Shown here: positions 1 to 8,646 of the stretch, one piece after another | Layout of the letters: every line of letters begins with the position of its first letter | How positions within the stretch are numbered: the first letter of the stretch is position 1 | Source: Prochlorococcus sp. AG-402-N08 | GTDB taxonomy: Bacteria > Cyanobacteriota > Cyanobacteriia > PCC-6307 > Cyanobiaceae | Assembly: GCA_003216535.1 (NCBI GenBank) | Contig: QCIS01000005.1 | Coordinates: 1 to 64,000 of the forward strand | Length of the DNA stretch: 64,000 nt | Reading direction: 5' to 3' | Position numbers and translations under genes: made by a program | The notes under the pieces: generated by a model | Database searches by the model: none | Seen by the model: only the letters and a program-made list of their open reading frames with translations | What the model was told of the DNA's origin: nothing

Positions 1-151
1 CATTATTAATATCGTATTCACTATCAATTGTTATACCTTTAGGCCTTTTATAATTACCATGTAAATCTGATGGCGCGAAGCCATTCATTAATTGGGTCCA
101 AAACCAAAACCAGAATTTTCTGGAGGCCTTTATGAGGTATTTATTTTGCAT
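1..151 (-). CDS. Glutathione S-transferase-like protein (5' end only)
   Basis: Only the first 50 codons lie in the window; the gene runs off the left edge. The frame opens with an ATG at 151 and is uninterrupted. The visible peptide is rich in Trp and Phe (FWFWFWTQLMNG) and then contains a YKRP segment. It resembles, from memory, the N-terminus of a roughly 400-residue GST-like family of marine picocyanobacteria, but no catalytic part is visible, so the function is a weak inference. Its start is only 23 bp from the divergent aspartoacylase start, so the two would have to share a very compact promoter region. Confidence 0.55.
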   Translation of the reverse strand, partial: MQNKYLIKASRKFWFWFWTQLMNGFAPSDLHGNYKRPKGITIDSEYDINN

Positions 152-174
152 GAAATTTTATTTTTAAAGAAAAA

Positions 175-1080
175 ATGACTGTTCAAAGAATACTTATCGT
201 TTCAGGCACCCATGGGAATGAAATTAATCCTGTGTGGGCGGTTAAGCAATTTAATAGAAGGGAAGATAGGCTTAATTATGGTATTGAGTATGAGTACATC
301 ATAGGTAATCCTGTTGCTTATGAAAAAGGGTGCAGATATATAGATGTAGATTTAAATAGATCTTTTAAAGAAAGTGAAAATTTTGATCAACATAAGAATA
401 GCTTTTATGAGACTAATAGAGCTGAATTTTTAGTAGATGAATTTGGAATTAACGGATCTAAACCCTGCCAAATTGCAATCGATTTGCATACTACTACTGC
501 AAATATGGGAACAAGCATTGTTTTGTATGGGAGGAGATTCAAAGATTTTTGTTTAGCTGCATTATTGCAGAACAAATTTGGATTGCCTATTTATTTGCAT
601 GAAAAAGATAAAGTCCAAACAGGCTTTCTTGTAGAAGCTTGGCCATGTGGTTTAGTTATTGAAATAGGAGCTGTCGCACAAAATTTTTATGATCCAAACA
701 TCGTTAATAGATTCTCTCTAATAATTAGCTCCCTAAGGGAAGAGATAGATAAATTAAAAAATAACCTTATAGTACTTCCAAAGGAATTGGTTGTTCACGT
801 TCATCAAGGAAGTATAGATTATCCAAGAGATGAAAAAGGAGATATTGATGGCCTAATTCATCCTGAGAGAATAAACCAAGATTGGAAAATGATTAAAAAA
901 GGAGATCCATTATTTCTTGATAGCCGAGGGATTATCCATAGATATGAAGGAGATCAGTTTGTTTGGCCGGTTTTTATTGGCGAAGTTGCTTATAAAGAAA
1001 AAAAAATTGCGATGAGCTACACGAAGAGAGAAGTTATTTGTTCTAACAATCAATGGGTTTATGAGTTTGAAAGTCTTTAA
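175..1080 (+). CDS. Aspartoacylase / succinylglutamate desuccinylase family protein
   Basis: A 301-residue zinc-dependent deacylase of the AspA/AstE (carboxypeptidase-like) family, whose characterised members hydrolyse N-acetyl-aspartate. The zinc ligands are visible: GTHGNE at residues 11-16 (His13, Glu16) and DLHTT at 103-107 (His105). The substrate-binding DLNR is at 59-62, and an EIGAVAQ segment near residue 165 fits the catalytic Glu. Length is normal for the family. It is monocistronic upstream of psbA on the same strand, with a 436-base gap, so it is not an operon partner. The family is secure; the physiological substrate in Prochlorococcus is not known from sequence. Confidence 0.9.
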   Translation: MTVQRILIVSGTHGNEINPVWAVKQFNRREDRLNYGIEYEYIIGNPVAYEKGCRYIDVDLNRSFKESENFDQHKNSFYETNRAEFLVDEFGINGSKPCQIAIDLHTTTANMGTSIVLYGRRFKDFCLAALLQNKFGLPIYLHEKDKVQTGFLVEAWPCGLVIEIGAVAQNFYDPNIVNRFSLIISSLREEIDKLKNNLIVLPKELVVHVHQGSIDYPRDEKGDIDGLIHPERINQDWKMIKKGDPLFLDSRGIIHRYEGDQFVWPVFIGEVAYKEKKIAMSYTKREVICSNNQWVYEFESL

Positions 1081-1137
1081 ATTAAGAAAAAAGAACAATA
1101 AACTAGCATTCTTTAATAAGGATTTTTTATTTAATAG

Positions 1138-1151
1138 ATAAGTTTACTTAA
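1138..1151. repeat. First copy of a 14-bp repeat containing the palindrome TAAGT-TT-ACTTA
   Basis: ATAAGTTTACTTAA occurs here and again, identically, at 1392-1405. The core has perfect 5-bp inverted arms around TT. The two copies flank the region upstream of psbA and the small antisense ORF at 1198-1326. This could be a regulator-binding site, but AT-rich sequence makes chance recurrence possible. Confidence 0.4.
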
Positions 1152-1197
1152 TATTTAATACATTTATTTTTTTTGGTTACTCTTAAATCTTAAAAAC

Positions 1198-1326
1198 TTA
1201 AATTCTTTCGCTCCAATAAATAATAGCTCCAAAAGCCTGTAATTGCAGTCTTCTATGCTTAGCCTGTCTTAAGGAAACTATCTCTTTCGATCTTTTTCCG
1301 TTAAAAAGCCATTCGATTATTACCAA
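1198..1326 (-). CDS. Possible small basic protein encoded antisense to the psbA upstream region
   Basis: A 42-codon open frame reads from a TTG at 1326 to a TAA at 1198-1200. The peptide looks like a real protein rather than random AT-rich translation: about ten Lys/Arg, a run rich in Arg, Lys and His (LRQAKHRRLQLQ), and a C-terminal FGAIIYWSER. There is no ATG, and GTA or ATA codons next to the TTG could also be considered. It lies in the only gap above 300 bases in the window (1099-1516), upstream of psbA and on the opposite strand. I do not recognise the family. The call rests on composition and on the otherwise unexplained length of the gap. Confidence 0.4.
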   Translation of the reverse strand: MVIIEWLFNGKRSKEIVSLRQAKHRRLQLQAFGAIIYWSERI

Positions 1327-1391
1327 GTGAAACCCTCAATAACAAAGAAAATATTAAGACATGGAGGTTCTTTTCTTGGACGGTGAGAAAA

Positions 1392-1405
1392 ATAAGTTTA
1401 CTTAA
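1392..1405. repeat. Second copy of the 14-bp palindromic repeat, next to the psbA promoter
   Basis: Identical to 1138-1151. This copy ends 10 bases before the candidate -35 element of psbA at 1416-1421. It contains GTTTACTT, which resembles a half-site of the HLR1 element bound by RpaB at cyanobacterial photosystem genes; a second similar octamer, TTTACACA, is at 1416-1423. The spacing is not that of canonical HLR1, so this is a suggestion only. Confidence 0.4.
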
Positions 1406-1415
1406 AGAAAAAAAA

Positions 1416-1447
1416 TTTACACATTTTTAGCGATTTTGGTCTAAAAT
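1416..1447 (+). promoter_or_regulatory. Candidate psbA promoter
   Basis: A TAAAAT -10-like element lies at 1442-1447. TTTACA at 1416-1421 is a possible -35, although the 20-bp spacing is long. Transcription would start near 1454 and give a leader of about 60 nucleotides before the psbA ATG at 1517. Confidence 0.45.
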
Positions 1448-1455
1448 CTTCGAAG

Positions 1456-1501
1456 CGGAAATATTTCTTCCGTTTTTATTTACACGTCTCACTTAAGAGA
1501 C
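1456..1501 (+). promoter_or_regulatory. Two small hairpins in the psbA 5' leader
   Basis: CGGAA (1456-1460) pairs with TTCCG (1468-1472) across a 7-base loop and is followed by TTTTTATTT. GTCTC (1486-1490) pairs with GAGAC (1497-1501) across ACTTAA. The first resembles a weak terminator or attenuator. The second ends 15 bases before the start codon and could affect ribosome access. There is no clear Shine-Dalgarno sequence. Confidence 0.4.
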
Positions 1502-1516
1502 ATACTTTACGAACTC

Positions 1517-2599
1517 ATGACAACTATTCAGCAGCAGCGTTCTTCGCTGTTAAAAGGTTGGCCACAATTTTGTGAGTGGGTAACATCAACTAACAACAGA
1601 ATTTATGTTGGTTGGTTCGGCGTCTTAATGATTCCATGCCTTCTTACAGCAGCGGCTTGCTTCATCGTTGCATTCATCGCAGCACCACCAGTAGACATCG
1701 ACGGAATTAGAGAGCCAGTTGCTGGTTCATTCCTATATGGAAACAACATCATCTCAGGTGCAGTTGTTCCTTCATCTAACGCTATTGGTCTACACTTCTA
1801 CCCAATTTGGGAAGCAGCTACTGTAGATGAGTGGTTATACAACGGTGGTCCTTACCAGCTTGTAATTTTCCACTTCCTAATTGGTATCTCAGCATACATG
1901 GGAAGACAGTGGGAGCTTTCATACCGTTTAGGTATGCGTCCTTGGATCTGTGTTGCATATTCTGCACCAGTTTCAGCAGCTTTCGCAGTATTCCTTGTAT
2001 ACCCATTCGGTCAAGGTTCATTCTCTGACGGAATGCCTCTAGGTATCTCTGGAACATTTAACTTCATGTTTGTTTTCCAGGCAGAGCACAACATTCTTAT
2101 GCACCCATTCCACATGGCTGGTGTTGCTGGTATGTTCGGAGGATCTTTATTCTCAGCTATGCACGGTTCACTTGTTACTTCATCTCTAATCAGAGAAACA
2201 ACTGAGACAGAGTCTCAGAACTATGGTTACAAGTTCGGACAAGAAGAAGAAACATATAACATCGTTGCAGCTCATGGCTACTTCGGTCGTTTGATCTTCC
2301 AATATGCAAGTTTCAACAACAGCAGAAGTCTTCACTTCTTCCTAGCTGTATTCCCAGTTGTTTGTGTATGGTTAACTTCAATGGGTATCTGCACAATGGC
2401 ATTCAACCTTAACGGTTTCAACTTCAACCAGTCAGTTGTTGATGCAAACGGTAAGATTGTTCCTACATGGGGTGACGTTCTTAACAGAGCAAACCTAGGT
2501 ATGGAAGTAATGCACGAGCGTAACGCTCACAACTTCCCACTTGATCTAGCAGCAGCTGAGTCTACAACAGTAGCTCTTTCAGCTCCAGCTATCGGTTAA
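1517..2599 (+). CDS. psbA: Photosystem II D1 protein
   Basis: A 360-residue D1, the PSII reaction-centre subunit that binds P680 chlorophylls, pheophytin, QB and part of the Mn4CaO5 cluster in the thylakoid membrane. Conserved hallmarks are present: the NRIYVGWFG start of helix A, the helix C segment [18 protein letters not shown], and [13 protein letters not shown] near the C-terminus. The Gln of GRQWE is residue 131 here (position 130 in standard numbering), the low-light/D1:1 type rather than Glu130. CtpA would cleave after Ala345, removing a 15-residue tail. The gene uses far more C-ending codons than its neighbours, as expected for very high expression. A strong terminator follows. Confidence 0.99.
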   Translation: MTTIQQQRSSLLKGWPQFCEWVTSTNNRIYVGWFGVLMIPCLLTAAACFIVAFIAAPPVDIDGIREPVAGSFLYGNNIISGAVVPSSNAIGLHFYPIWEAATVDEWLYNGGPYQLVIFHFLIGISAYMGRQWELSYRLGMRPWICVAYSAPVSAAFAVFLVYPFGQGSFSDGMPLGISGTFNFMFVFQAEHNILMHPFHMAGVAGMFGGSLFSAMHGSLVTSSLIRETTETESQNYGYKFGQEEETYNIVAAHGYFGRLIFQYASFNNSRSLHFFLAVFPVVCVWLTSMGICTMAFNLNGFNFNQSVVDANGKIVPTWGDVLNRANLGMEVMHERNAHNFPLDLAAAESTTVALSAPAIG

Positions 2600-2620
2600 G
2601 CTTAAAGTTCTTAAACTTAC

Positions 2621-2650
2621 AAGCCCCCTTTTTGGGGGCTTTTTTTTTTT
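2621..2650 (+). terminator. Intrinsic terminator of psbA
   Basis: AGCCCCC (2622-2628) and GGGGGCT (2634-2640) form a perfect 7-bp GC-rich stem around TTTTT, followed by ten T residues. It starts about 20 bases after the psbA stop and isolates psbA from aroC. Confidence 0.95.
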
Positions 2651-2707
2651 AAATTTTCAATTGGTTTCATATAATGTTTATATATAGATAAAACATTTGA
2701 TATTTCT

Positions 2708-3805
2708 ATGAGTAGTAGTTTTGGAAAAATTTTTCGTGTTAGTACTTTTGGAGAATCACATGGTGGTGCAGTAGGAGTTATCCTTGATGGATGTCCACCT
2801 ATGTTAAAAATAGATATAAATCTGATACAAAATGAATTAGATAGACGCAGACCTGGCCAAAGTGACATTACAACACCCAGAAATGAAGAAGATAAAATTG
2901 AAATATTAAGTGGGATAAAGGAAGGGTTAACACTTGGAACTCCAATAGCAATGTTGGTAAGAAATAAGGATCAAAGACCAGGAGATTATAATAATTTGGA
3001 GCAGGTATTTAGACCTTCTCATGCAGATGGCACATATCATCTGAAATATGGAATTCAGGCAAGTTCTGGCGGTGGAAGAGCCTCTGCTAGAGAAACGATT
3101 GGGAGAGTAGCTGCTGGTGCTGTAGCAAAACAATTATTAAAAACCTTCTGTAATACTGAAATACTATCTTGGGTAAAGCGTATACATGATATTGATTCTG
3201 ATATAAATAAAGAGAAGATTTCTCTCAAAAAAATAGATTCTAATATTGTTCGATGTCCTGATGAAAAGGTATCAACAGAAATGATTGAGAGAATTAAGGA
3301 ATTAAAGCGTCAAGGAGACTCTTGCGGCGGTGTTATTGAATGTATTGTAAGAAATGTTCCCTCTGGCCTTGGAATGCCTGTTTTTGATAAATTAGAAGCT
3401 GATTTAGCAAAGGCTTTGATGTCTTTGCCTGCCACGAAAGGCTTTGAAATAGGTTCAGGTTTCTCTGGAACTTATTTAAAAGGAAGTGAACATAATGATT
3501 CGTTTATTAAGTCTGATGATTCTAGTAAGTTAAGAACAACATCAAACAATTCAGGAGGTATACAAGGCGGAATAAGTAATGGTGAAAATATTGAGATGAA
3601 GATAGCTTTTAAACCTACAGCAACCATTGGTAAAGAACAGAAAACAGTGAATGCTGAAGGGAAAGAAGTATTAATGAAGGCAAAAGGAAGGCATGATCCA
3701 TGCGTTCTCCCGAGAGCAGTTCCTATGGTTGATGCTATGGTAGCTTTAGTTCTTGCTGATCATTTGCTTCTGAATCAAGCTCAATGTGGCTTAATAAATA
3801 ATTAG
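2708..3805 (+). CDS. aroC: Chorismate synthase
   Basis: A 365-residue enzyme that converts 5-enolpyruvylshikimate-3-phosphate to chorismate, the last shikimate step, using reduced FMN. The N-terminal signature [16 protein letters not shown] begins at residue 4, followed by the [16 protein letters not shown] segment. [12 protein letters not shown] near residue 120 and [15 protein letters not shown] near the C-terminus are the other family signatures. Length is typical. The gene begins 58 bases beyond the psbA terminator, so it has its own promoter, and it converges on the next gene with no clear terminator. Confidence 0.98.
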   Translation: MSSSFGKIFRVSTFGESHGGAVGVILDGCPPMLKIDINLIQNELDRRRPGQSDITTPRNEEDKIEILSGIKEGLTLGTPIAMLVRNKDQRPGDYNNLEQVFRPSHADGTYHLKYGIQASSGGGRASARETIGRVAAGAVAKQLLKTFCNTEILSWVKRIHDIDSDINKEKISLKKIDSNIVRCPDEKVSTEMIERIKELKRQGDSCGGVIECIVRNVPSGLGMPVFDKLEADLAKALMSLPATKGFEIGSGFSGTYLKGSEHNDSFIKSDDSSKLRTTSNNSGGIQGGISNGENIEMKIAFKPTATIGKEQKTVNAEGKEVLMKAKGRHDPCVLPRAVPMVDAMVALVLADHLLLNQAQCGLINN

Positions 3806-3839
3806 TAGTTTTGTTAAATAAATTATATTTATCTTTGAT

Positions 3840-4466
3840 TTAATTATTTTTGAGCCATTCAAATATTTTTGGATCAAATTTTTTATTTATAATACCTTTA
3901 TCTCCAATTACGATTGCTTTATATCCTAAAGATTTATAAGTTTTTACATCATTTATTGATAGGCTTCCAGCAGCAATAAAATCAATACTTTCAAAGTTGA
4001 GTATATCTATCAAACTATCTTTACTTTTTATTGGATAAATTTTGATAATGTTGCAATTTAAATTTATCGCTTCCTCAAGATCTTTTAAATTTTTAATTCC
4101 GGGAATTAATAAATAATTTTTTGACTTCGAATAATTGAAAAGATCTTTATCCCAAAATTTCATCATTGAAAAATTTAATCCAATTTTTAATGAATCTTCT
4201 ATAGATTGCTTATTAACTATGGAGGCAGAGCCTAAATTAATTCTTGGAAATTTGAGTTTGATTGCGGATACAAAATCTAACCAATCAGCATTTTTAGACC
4301 AACTTATCTCAATATTTTTTAATCCTAATTTTACTAAGCTTTCTAATTCTTCAAAAAATAAATTCCTTATAGAAGTATTTGAGTAAATATTATCTTCAGG
4401 TTTTATAAGTAAAAAAAAAGATTCTTTGAGCAGCAATTCAGAAAAAGCATCTTCTCTATTATTCAT
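3840..4466 (-). CDS. Divergent KDPG/KHG aldolase-like protein
   Basis: A 208-residue single-domain TIM-barrel protein resembling Eda, which splits 2-keto-3-deoxy-6-phosphogluconate into pyruvate and glyceraldehyde-3-phosphate (Entner-Doudoroff pathway). The barrel strands align in order: a Glu-containing NIEISW strand, LLIPGIK, then IIKIYPI, whose Lys matches the Schiff-base Lys of E. coli Eda (FKFFPAE), and IAAGSLS where Eda has the phosphate-binding TGGIS. Several Eda signatures are altered (SPG to MKF, GGI to GSL), so substrate specificity may differ. It ends the same-strand block that begins with ftsH, 21 bases downstream of the ftsH stop. Confidence 0.7.
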   Translation of the reverse strand: MNNREDAFSELLLKESFFLLIKPEDNIYSNTSIRNLFFEELESLVKLGLKNIEISWSKNADWLDFVSAIKLKFPRINLGSASIVNKQSIEDSLKIGLNFSMMKFWDKDLFNYSKSKNYLLIPGIKNLKDLEEAINLNCNIIKIYPIKSKDSLIDILNFESIDFIAAGSLSINDVKTYKSLGYKAIVIGDKGIINKKFDPKIFEWLKNN

Positions 4467-4487
4467 TAAATATTTATTTTTTGAAAA

Positions 4488-6341
4488 TTAAATATAGTTG
4501 GCTACTTTGACTTCTGATCGATTAAGCAAATCTTGGATATCTTCAGTATCTATTGTTTCTCTCTCGATTAGCATTTGAGCCATTTCGTCGAGGACAGTTC
4601 TATTATCTGATAAAACTTTTGTAGCTCTCTTATAGGCAACATCAACAAGTTCTGAAACCTCTACATCAATTGTCGCAGCAGTATCTTCAGAGAAGTCTCT
4701 AGTAGAGCTCATATCCCTTCCAAGAAACATTCCACCTTGAGATTGACCTAAAGCGACTGGACCTATTTTGTCACTCATGCCAAACTTAGTAATCATTTGT
4801 CTTGCTACATTGGCAACTTGTTGTAAATCATTTGAAGCTCCAGTTGTTACCTCTTCTTCTCCATAGACTATTTCTTCAGCAACTCTTCCACCAAGAGCAA
4901 CAGCCATTTGATTTTGAAGGTAAGAACGAGAGTAAAGACCTGATTCCATCCTTTCTTCACTTGGAGTAAAGAAGGTTAAACCTCCAGCTTGACCTCTAGG
5001 AATTATGGAAACTTTTGCTACAGGATCATAATCAGGCATTAATGCCCCTACGAGCGCATGACCAGCTTCGTGATAAGCAACTAATTCTTTTTTCTTATCA
5101 CTGATAACTCTATCTTTCTTTTCTGGGCCAGCCATAACTCTTTCAATGGCATCACCGACTTCATCATTACTTACTTTATCTAAATCTTTTCTAGCTGCTA
5201 GTATTGCTGCCTCATTTAAAAGATTAGCTAAATCTGCCCCTGTGAATCCTGGTGTTCTTCTAGCGACCTTATCTAAATCAACGTCTTTTGAGAGAGTTTT
5301 ATCTTTAGCATGAACATTTAATATTTGTAATCTTCCAGCGTAATCTGGTCTATCTACTGTTACCTGTCTATCGAATCTTCCCGGACGCATTAAAGCTGAA
5401 TCCAAAACGTCTGGTCTATTAGTTGCAGCCACTATTATTATTCCTGAATTACCTTCGAAACCGTCCATTTCGGTTAGGAGTTGATTTAATGTTTGTTCTC
5501 TTTCATCATTTCCTCCTCCCATACCAGCACCTCTTTGTCTTCCAACTGCATCTATTTCGTCAATGAAAACAATGCAAGGAGCATTCTTTTTGGCTTGTTC
5601 AAAAAGATCTCTAACTCTACTAGCACCAACTCCTACAAACATCTCTACAAATTCTGAACCTGATATTGAGAAAAAAGGGACACCTGCTTCTCCAGCAACT
5701 GCTTTTGCTAGCAATGTTTTTCCTGTGCCAGGAGGACCAACAAGAAGAACTCCTTTTGGAATTTTTGCTCCAACTGCAGTAAATCTATCTGGACTCTTAA
5801 GAAAATCTACAACTTCAGTGAGTTCTAATTTTGCACCTTCAACACCAGCAACATCTGAAAAGGTTACTTGTGTAGATGGTTCCATTTGGAGTCTGGCTTT
5901 GCTCTTACCAAAACTCATAGCAGGATTACCACCTCCAGCATTCCCGCTTTGTGATCTTCTGAAAAGAAAAAATAGGCCACCTATTAAAAGTACTGGGAAA
6001 ATCAAGCTACTTACCGCTTGCTGCCATGGATTAGCTAATTTTGTTGGAGTTACTGCAATATCTACATTATTCTCAGTTAAGATTTTTAATAAATCTTTGT
6101 CTGGGGCTAAATTAACCTCAGATCTACTTCCATCATTTTCAACTACTTGAGCTGTCGCATTGTCTGGAGATATAAGGACTCTACTGATTTCTTTATCTTG
6201 AACTGCTTCTATAAAATCACTATATCTTAAGGTCTTTGTCGCATTTTCTGTACTAGGTTTATCAAAAACGGAAGTTCCAATGAAAATTACGGTAATAACA
6301 GCTAGAACATAAAGTCCTACGTTTCTCCAGCGTTTGTTCAC
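4488..6341 (-). CDS. ftsH: ATP-dependent zinc metalloprotease FtsH
   Basis: A 617-residue thylakoid or plasma-membrane AAA protease. Two membrane segments (about residues 7-25 and 108-127) flank a lumenal or periplasmic domain. The AAA module has Walker A GPPGTGKT at 202-209, Walker B IVFIDEID at 257-264, and the second region of homology ending RPGRFDR near 319-325. The zinc-binding HEAGH is at 424-428. It resembles the cyanobacterial FtsH2/FtsH3 type that removes photodamaged D1; that subtype assignment is inferred from overall similarity. The KDPG-aldolase-like gene follows closely on the same strand. Confidence 0.97.
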   Translation of the reverse strand: MNKRWRNVGLYVLAVITVIFIGTSVFDKPSTENATKTLRYSDFIEAVQDKEISRVLISPDNATAQVVENDGSRSEVNLAPDKDLLKILTENNVDIAVTPTKLANPWQQAVSSLIFPVLLIGGLFFLFRRSQSGNAGGGNPAMSFGKSKARLQMEPSTQVTFSDVAGVEGAKLELTEVVDFLKSPDRFTAVGAKIPKGVLLVGPPGTGKTLLAKAVAGEAGVPFFSISGSEFVEMFVGVGASRVRDLFEQAKKNAPCIVFIDEIDAVGRQRGAGMGGGNDEREQTLNQLLTEMDGFEGNSGIIIVAATNRPDVLDSALMRPGRFDRQVTVDRPDYAGRLQILNVHAKDKTLSKDVDLDKVARRTPGFTGADLANLLNEAAILAARKDLDKVSNDEVGDAIERVMAGPEKKDRVISDKKKELVAYHEAGHALVGALMPDYDPVAKVSIIPRGQAGGLTFFTPSEERMESGLYSRSYLQNQMAVALGGRVAEEIVYGEEEVTTGASNDLQQVANVARQMITKFGMSDKIGPVALGQSQGGMFLGRDMSSTRDFSEDTAATIDVEVSELVDVAYKRATKVLSDNRTVLDEMAQMLIERETIDTEDIQDLLNRSEVKVANYI

Positions 6342-6387
6342 GATAAATAATCTTTAATAAATCTATAATACTAATAATAAAACATTA

Positions 6388-7563
6388 TTAAGAGCGTCTT
6401 AGAACATCTACTACACTTTTGAATGCAAACCATTCAGGAATTGGTTCGCCGCTCCTCAATTTCTTCCTAAATTCTGTACCACTAAGTTTCATAATTTTAT
6501 AATTAAATTCCTTAGCTTCTTCAGCTGTAATATATCCTTTTTCCTTTGTATAAACTAAATTTTTTGAAGGTACAGTTTGCATCATTAACTCGCCTGCACA
6601 TTTTTTCGCAAAATTCTGGGCGTCATATGGGCCATAAAAATCTTCTCCAGTTGATGATGACTTACAACCAGCCATATCTCTACCAATAATAAAATGGGTG
6701 CAGCCATAATTTCTTCTGATTATCATATGTTGAAGGGCTTCTCTTGGCCCGGCCATATGCATTGAATAAGGTAAAAAGGCCCATTTTATTCTTTCATCAG
6801 ATATTTCATCTTCTAATTCTTTATAGGTCAAATATCTAACTTTTCCGGGGATATCATCTTGTTGAGTTGGCCCACAAGTTGGATGTACTAAAACAACCGA
6901 TTTAGAAGAGACATTATCTGAGAGTAAGGCATTAGTAAATAATTCATAATGTGCTCTATGAATTGGATTTCTGCATTGAAATGCAACTACATCATGATTT
7001 GATGGAAGTGTAGATCTAACTTCTTCAGGAGTTTTGCAGGGGAATTCTCTAACCGGAAGTTCGAAACCATTAACTTTCCCTCCTATATAAAATCTCCCTC
7101 TCTCATTAAAGATCATCTTGACAGCAGGATGATCTAAAGAATTAGTACCATAACAAAGTTCAGCTTCTAAAGATTTATCAGGCTCCCATTTAGAGCTAAC
7201 TTCTAAAACTGCTATTTTTTGTTTTTTATAAGTAAGTAATATTGTCTCCCCAGCCTTTATTTCTTCATTATTTGAATCAAAAACAATAGGCAAACCAAAA
7301 AGCAACCCGTTTGCATCTCTATTATTTTTAATTACTGATTTGTAGTTATTTTCATCCATGAAACCTTCCAAAGGAGAAAAAGCTCCAACCATCAAAAGTT
7401 CTACATCGCATGCATTTCTTTCGCTGCATTCAAACTCATAGGTAACCTTAGATATAAGATCATTTTTAAGCTTTTTATCTTTGATAATTAAATTTTTTAG
7501 TTCCCCTCCATAAGGCGGTATTAGTCCATTAGTGTTTGTTTTAGTTTTTTGTTGTAATTCCAT
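6388..7563 (-). CDS. sat: ATP sulfurylase (sulfate adenylyltransferase)
   Basis: A 391-residue homodimer-type enzyme making adenosine 5'-phosphosulfate from ATP and sulfate, the first step of sulfate assimilation. The nucleotide-binding FQCRNPIHRAHYEL (about residues 195-208) carries the HxxH motif. VHPTCGPTQQDDIPGKVR and GRDMAGCK are also diagnostic. No APS kinase domain is fused. The gene lies downstream of psbO on the same strand but is separated from it by a strong terminator, so it should be transcribed independently. Confidence 0.97.
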   Translation of the reverse strand: MELQQKTKTNTNGLIPPYGGELKNLIIKDKKLKNDLISKVTYEFECSERNACDVELLMVGAFSPLEGFMDENNYKSVIKNNRDANGLLFGLPIVFDSNNEEIKAGETILLTYKKQKIAVLEVSSKWEPDKSLEAELCYGTNSLDHPAVKMIFNERGRFYIGGKVNGFELPVREFPCKTPEEVRSTLPSNHDVVAFQCRNPIHRAHYELFTNALLSDNVSSKSVVLVHPTCGPTQQDDIPGKVRYLTYKELEDEISDERIKWAFLPYSMHMAGPREALQHMIIRRNYGCTHFIIGRDMAGCKSSSTGEDFYGPYDAQNFAKKCAGELMMQTVPSKNLVYTKEKGYITAEEAKEFNYKIMKLSGTEFRKKLRSGEPIPEWFAFKSVVDVLRRS

Positions 7564-7589
7564 TTTTTTAATTGATAAAGAAAAATTTT

Positions 7590-7620
7590 GAAAAAAAAAA
7601 AGGGGTTTAACCCCCTTTTT
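7590..7620 (-). terminator. Terminator of psbO
   Basis: GGGG (7602-7605) pairs with CCCC across a TTTAA loop, and A and T runs on the two sides extend the stem. Read on the minus strand, an 11-T tract follows the stem. It lies just past the psbO stop and looks capable of working in both directions. Confidence 0.85.
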
Positions 7621-7634
7621 CTCTTAAGTTAGAT

Positions 7635-8429
7635 TTATGCTTTTCTTCCGTATAGCTCTCCGATTATTTTTACATCAAGTGGATCTTTTGAACCCATATC
7701 TGTATCTGAAGGTTGGATAGCTTCAAAAGTGCCAGCAAATTCGTCTGTGTCAGAATCTACATTATTGATTGAAAGAGTAATAACTCCAGTACCATTTACA
7801 TCAACTTTAATATTTTCTTTAGCAAGCTCTTCATCATCACCTCCCAATGCAACTAAACCTTGAGCATATTCAACTCCAGTATTTTTAGCTCTTGCTTTAG
7901 GATCTAAAAAATCACCAGTTCTGTAATTTGGTGTAAATGTTGAACCACTAACCTCAGTTCCTGGTTCAATAGATGAAGGTAAATCAGCTGTAAGGTCTTT
8001 TGCTGAGAATGCAAATGGCACCTCTAAGCCGCCAGGAGTTAAGACAGTAATAAGTTGAAAATCAATGCCACCTTTTTCGGTGAAAGTTCCTGAGTCTATA
8101 TCTCCATAAACTTCTGTCACTGTGGTGTTATTTCTAGGACTAATAATTTTTGTAGAAACAAATTCTGCAGCTTTTCTTTTCGTCCCAGGCACTTTTACAT
8201 AAACTTCTGTTGGATGCATGCATATTCCCTTAAGGCTATCTCCATTCCCTAAGGATATTGATCCAACAAGAGATGAGTCTAATGTAGGACAATCATTAGC
8301 TTTTCCGGTATTAACTACATCTGTAAATTGTGCATTTCCTCTTTCAGAAAAAGCAAATGTTTTAACAGGTACGAAAGCAAAAGTTATACAAAGTGAAATA
8401 GCAAAAGCTAAGAAAGAACGAATTCTCAT
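7635..8429 (-). CDS. psbO: PSII manganese-stabilising protein PsbO
   Basis: The 33-kDa extrinsic lumenal subunit that stabilises the oxygen-evolving complex. I take the ATG at 8429 (264 residues), because it begins directly with a signal peptide (MRIRSFLAF, a hydrophobic stretch, then cleavage near TFAF). The open frame extends 15 codons upstream to another ATG, which would put a polar segment before the signal peptide. The mature part has the conserved Cys pair (NDCPTL and KGICMHP), GGIDFQL and FLDPKARA. It is followed by a terminator. Confidence 0.97.
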   Translation of the reverse strand: MRIRSFLAFAISLCITFAFVPVKTFAFSERGNAQFTDVVNTGKANDCPTLDSSLVGSISLGNGDSLKGICMHPTEVYVKVPGTKRKAAEFVSTKIISPRNNTTVTEVYGDIDSGTFTEKGGIDFQLITVLTPGGLEVPFAFSAKDLTADLPSSIEPGTEVSGSTFTPNYRTGDFLDPKARAKNTGVEYAQGLVALGGDDEELAKENIKVDVNGTGVITLSINNVDSDTDEFAGTFEAIQPSDTDMGSKDPLDVKIIGELYGRKA

Positions 8430-8646
8430 AATTAAAGTTGCAGTAAAGTTATGTGACGATTGATTAATGGTCACCTAAATAGTTCAGTACGGATATTACA
8501 AGGGAAAGTACCGTAAAAGATGGGACTTTTAAATCCTCGAAACAACCCGTAGCTTTTTAGATTTTTAAAAACTTGAATTATTGTAAGCTATCACATTATT
8601 TTTTAATGATTAAGATTACAAAAAAATACAAATTAAAAATTTTTTT

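Noticed and set aside
2617-2868. An 83-codon minus-strand frame over the psbA terminator and the aroC start
   Set aside because: Its codons come from the antisense of aroC and the terminator stem; no protein signature is visible.
5563-6150. A 195-codon open frame antisense to ftsH
   Set aside because: It lies wholly inside ftsH, has no family features, and its low-complexity Ser/Pro/Thr composition is what the antisense frame of this protein would give.
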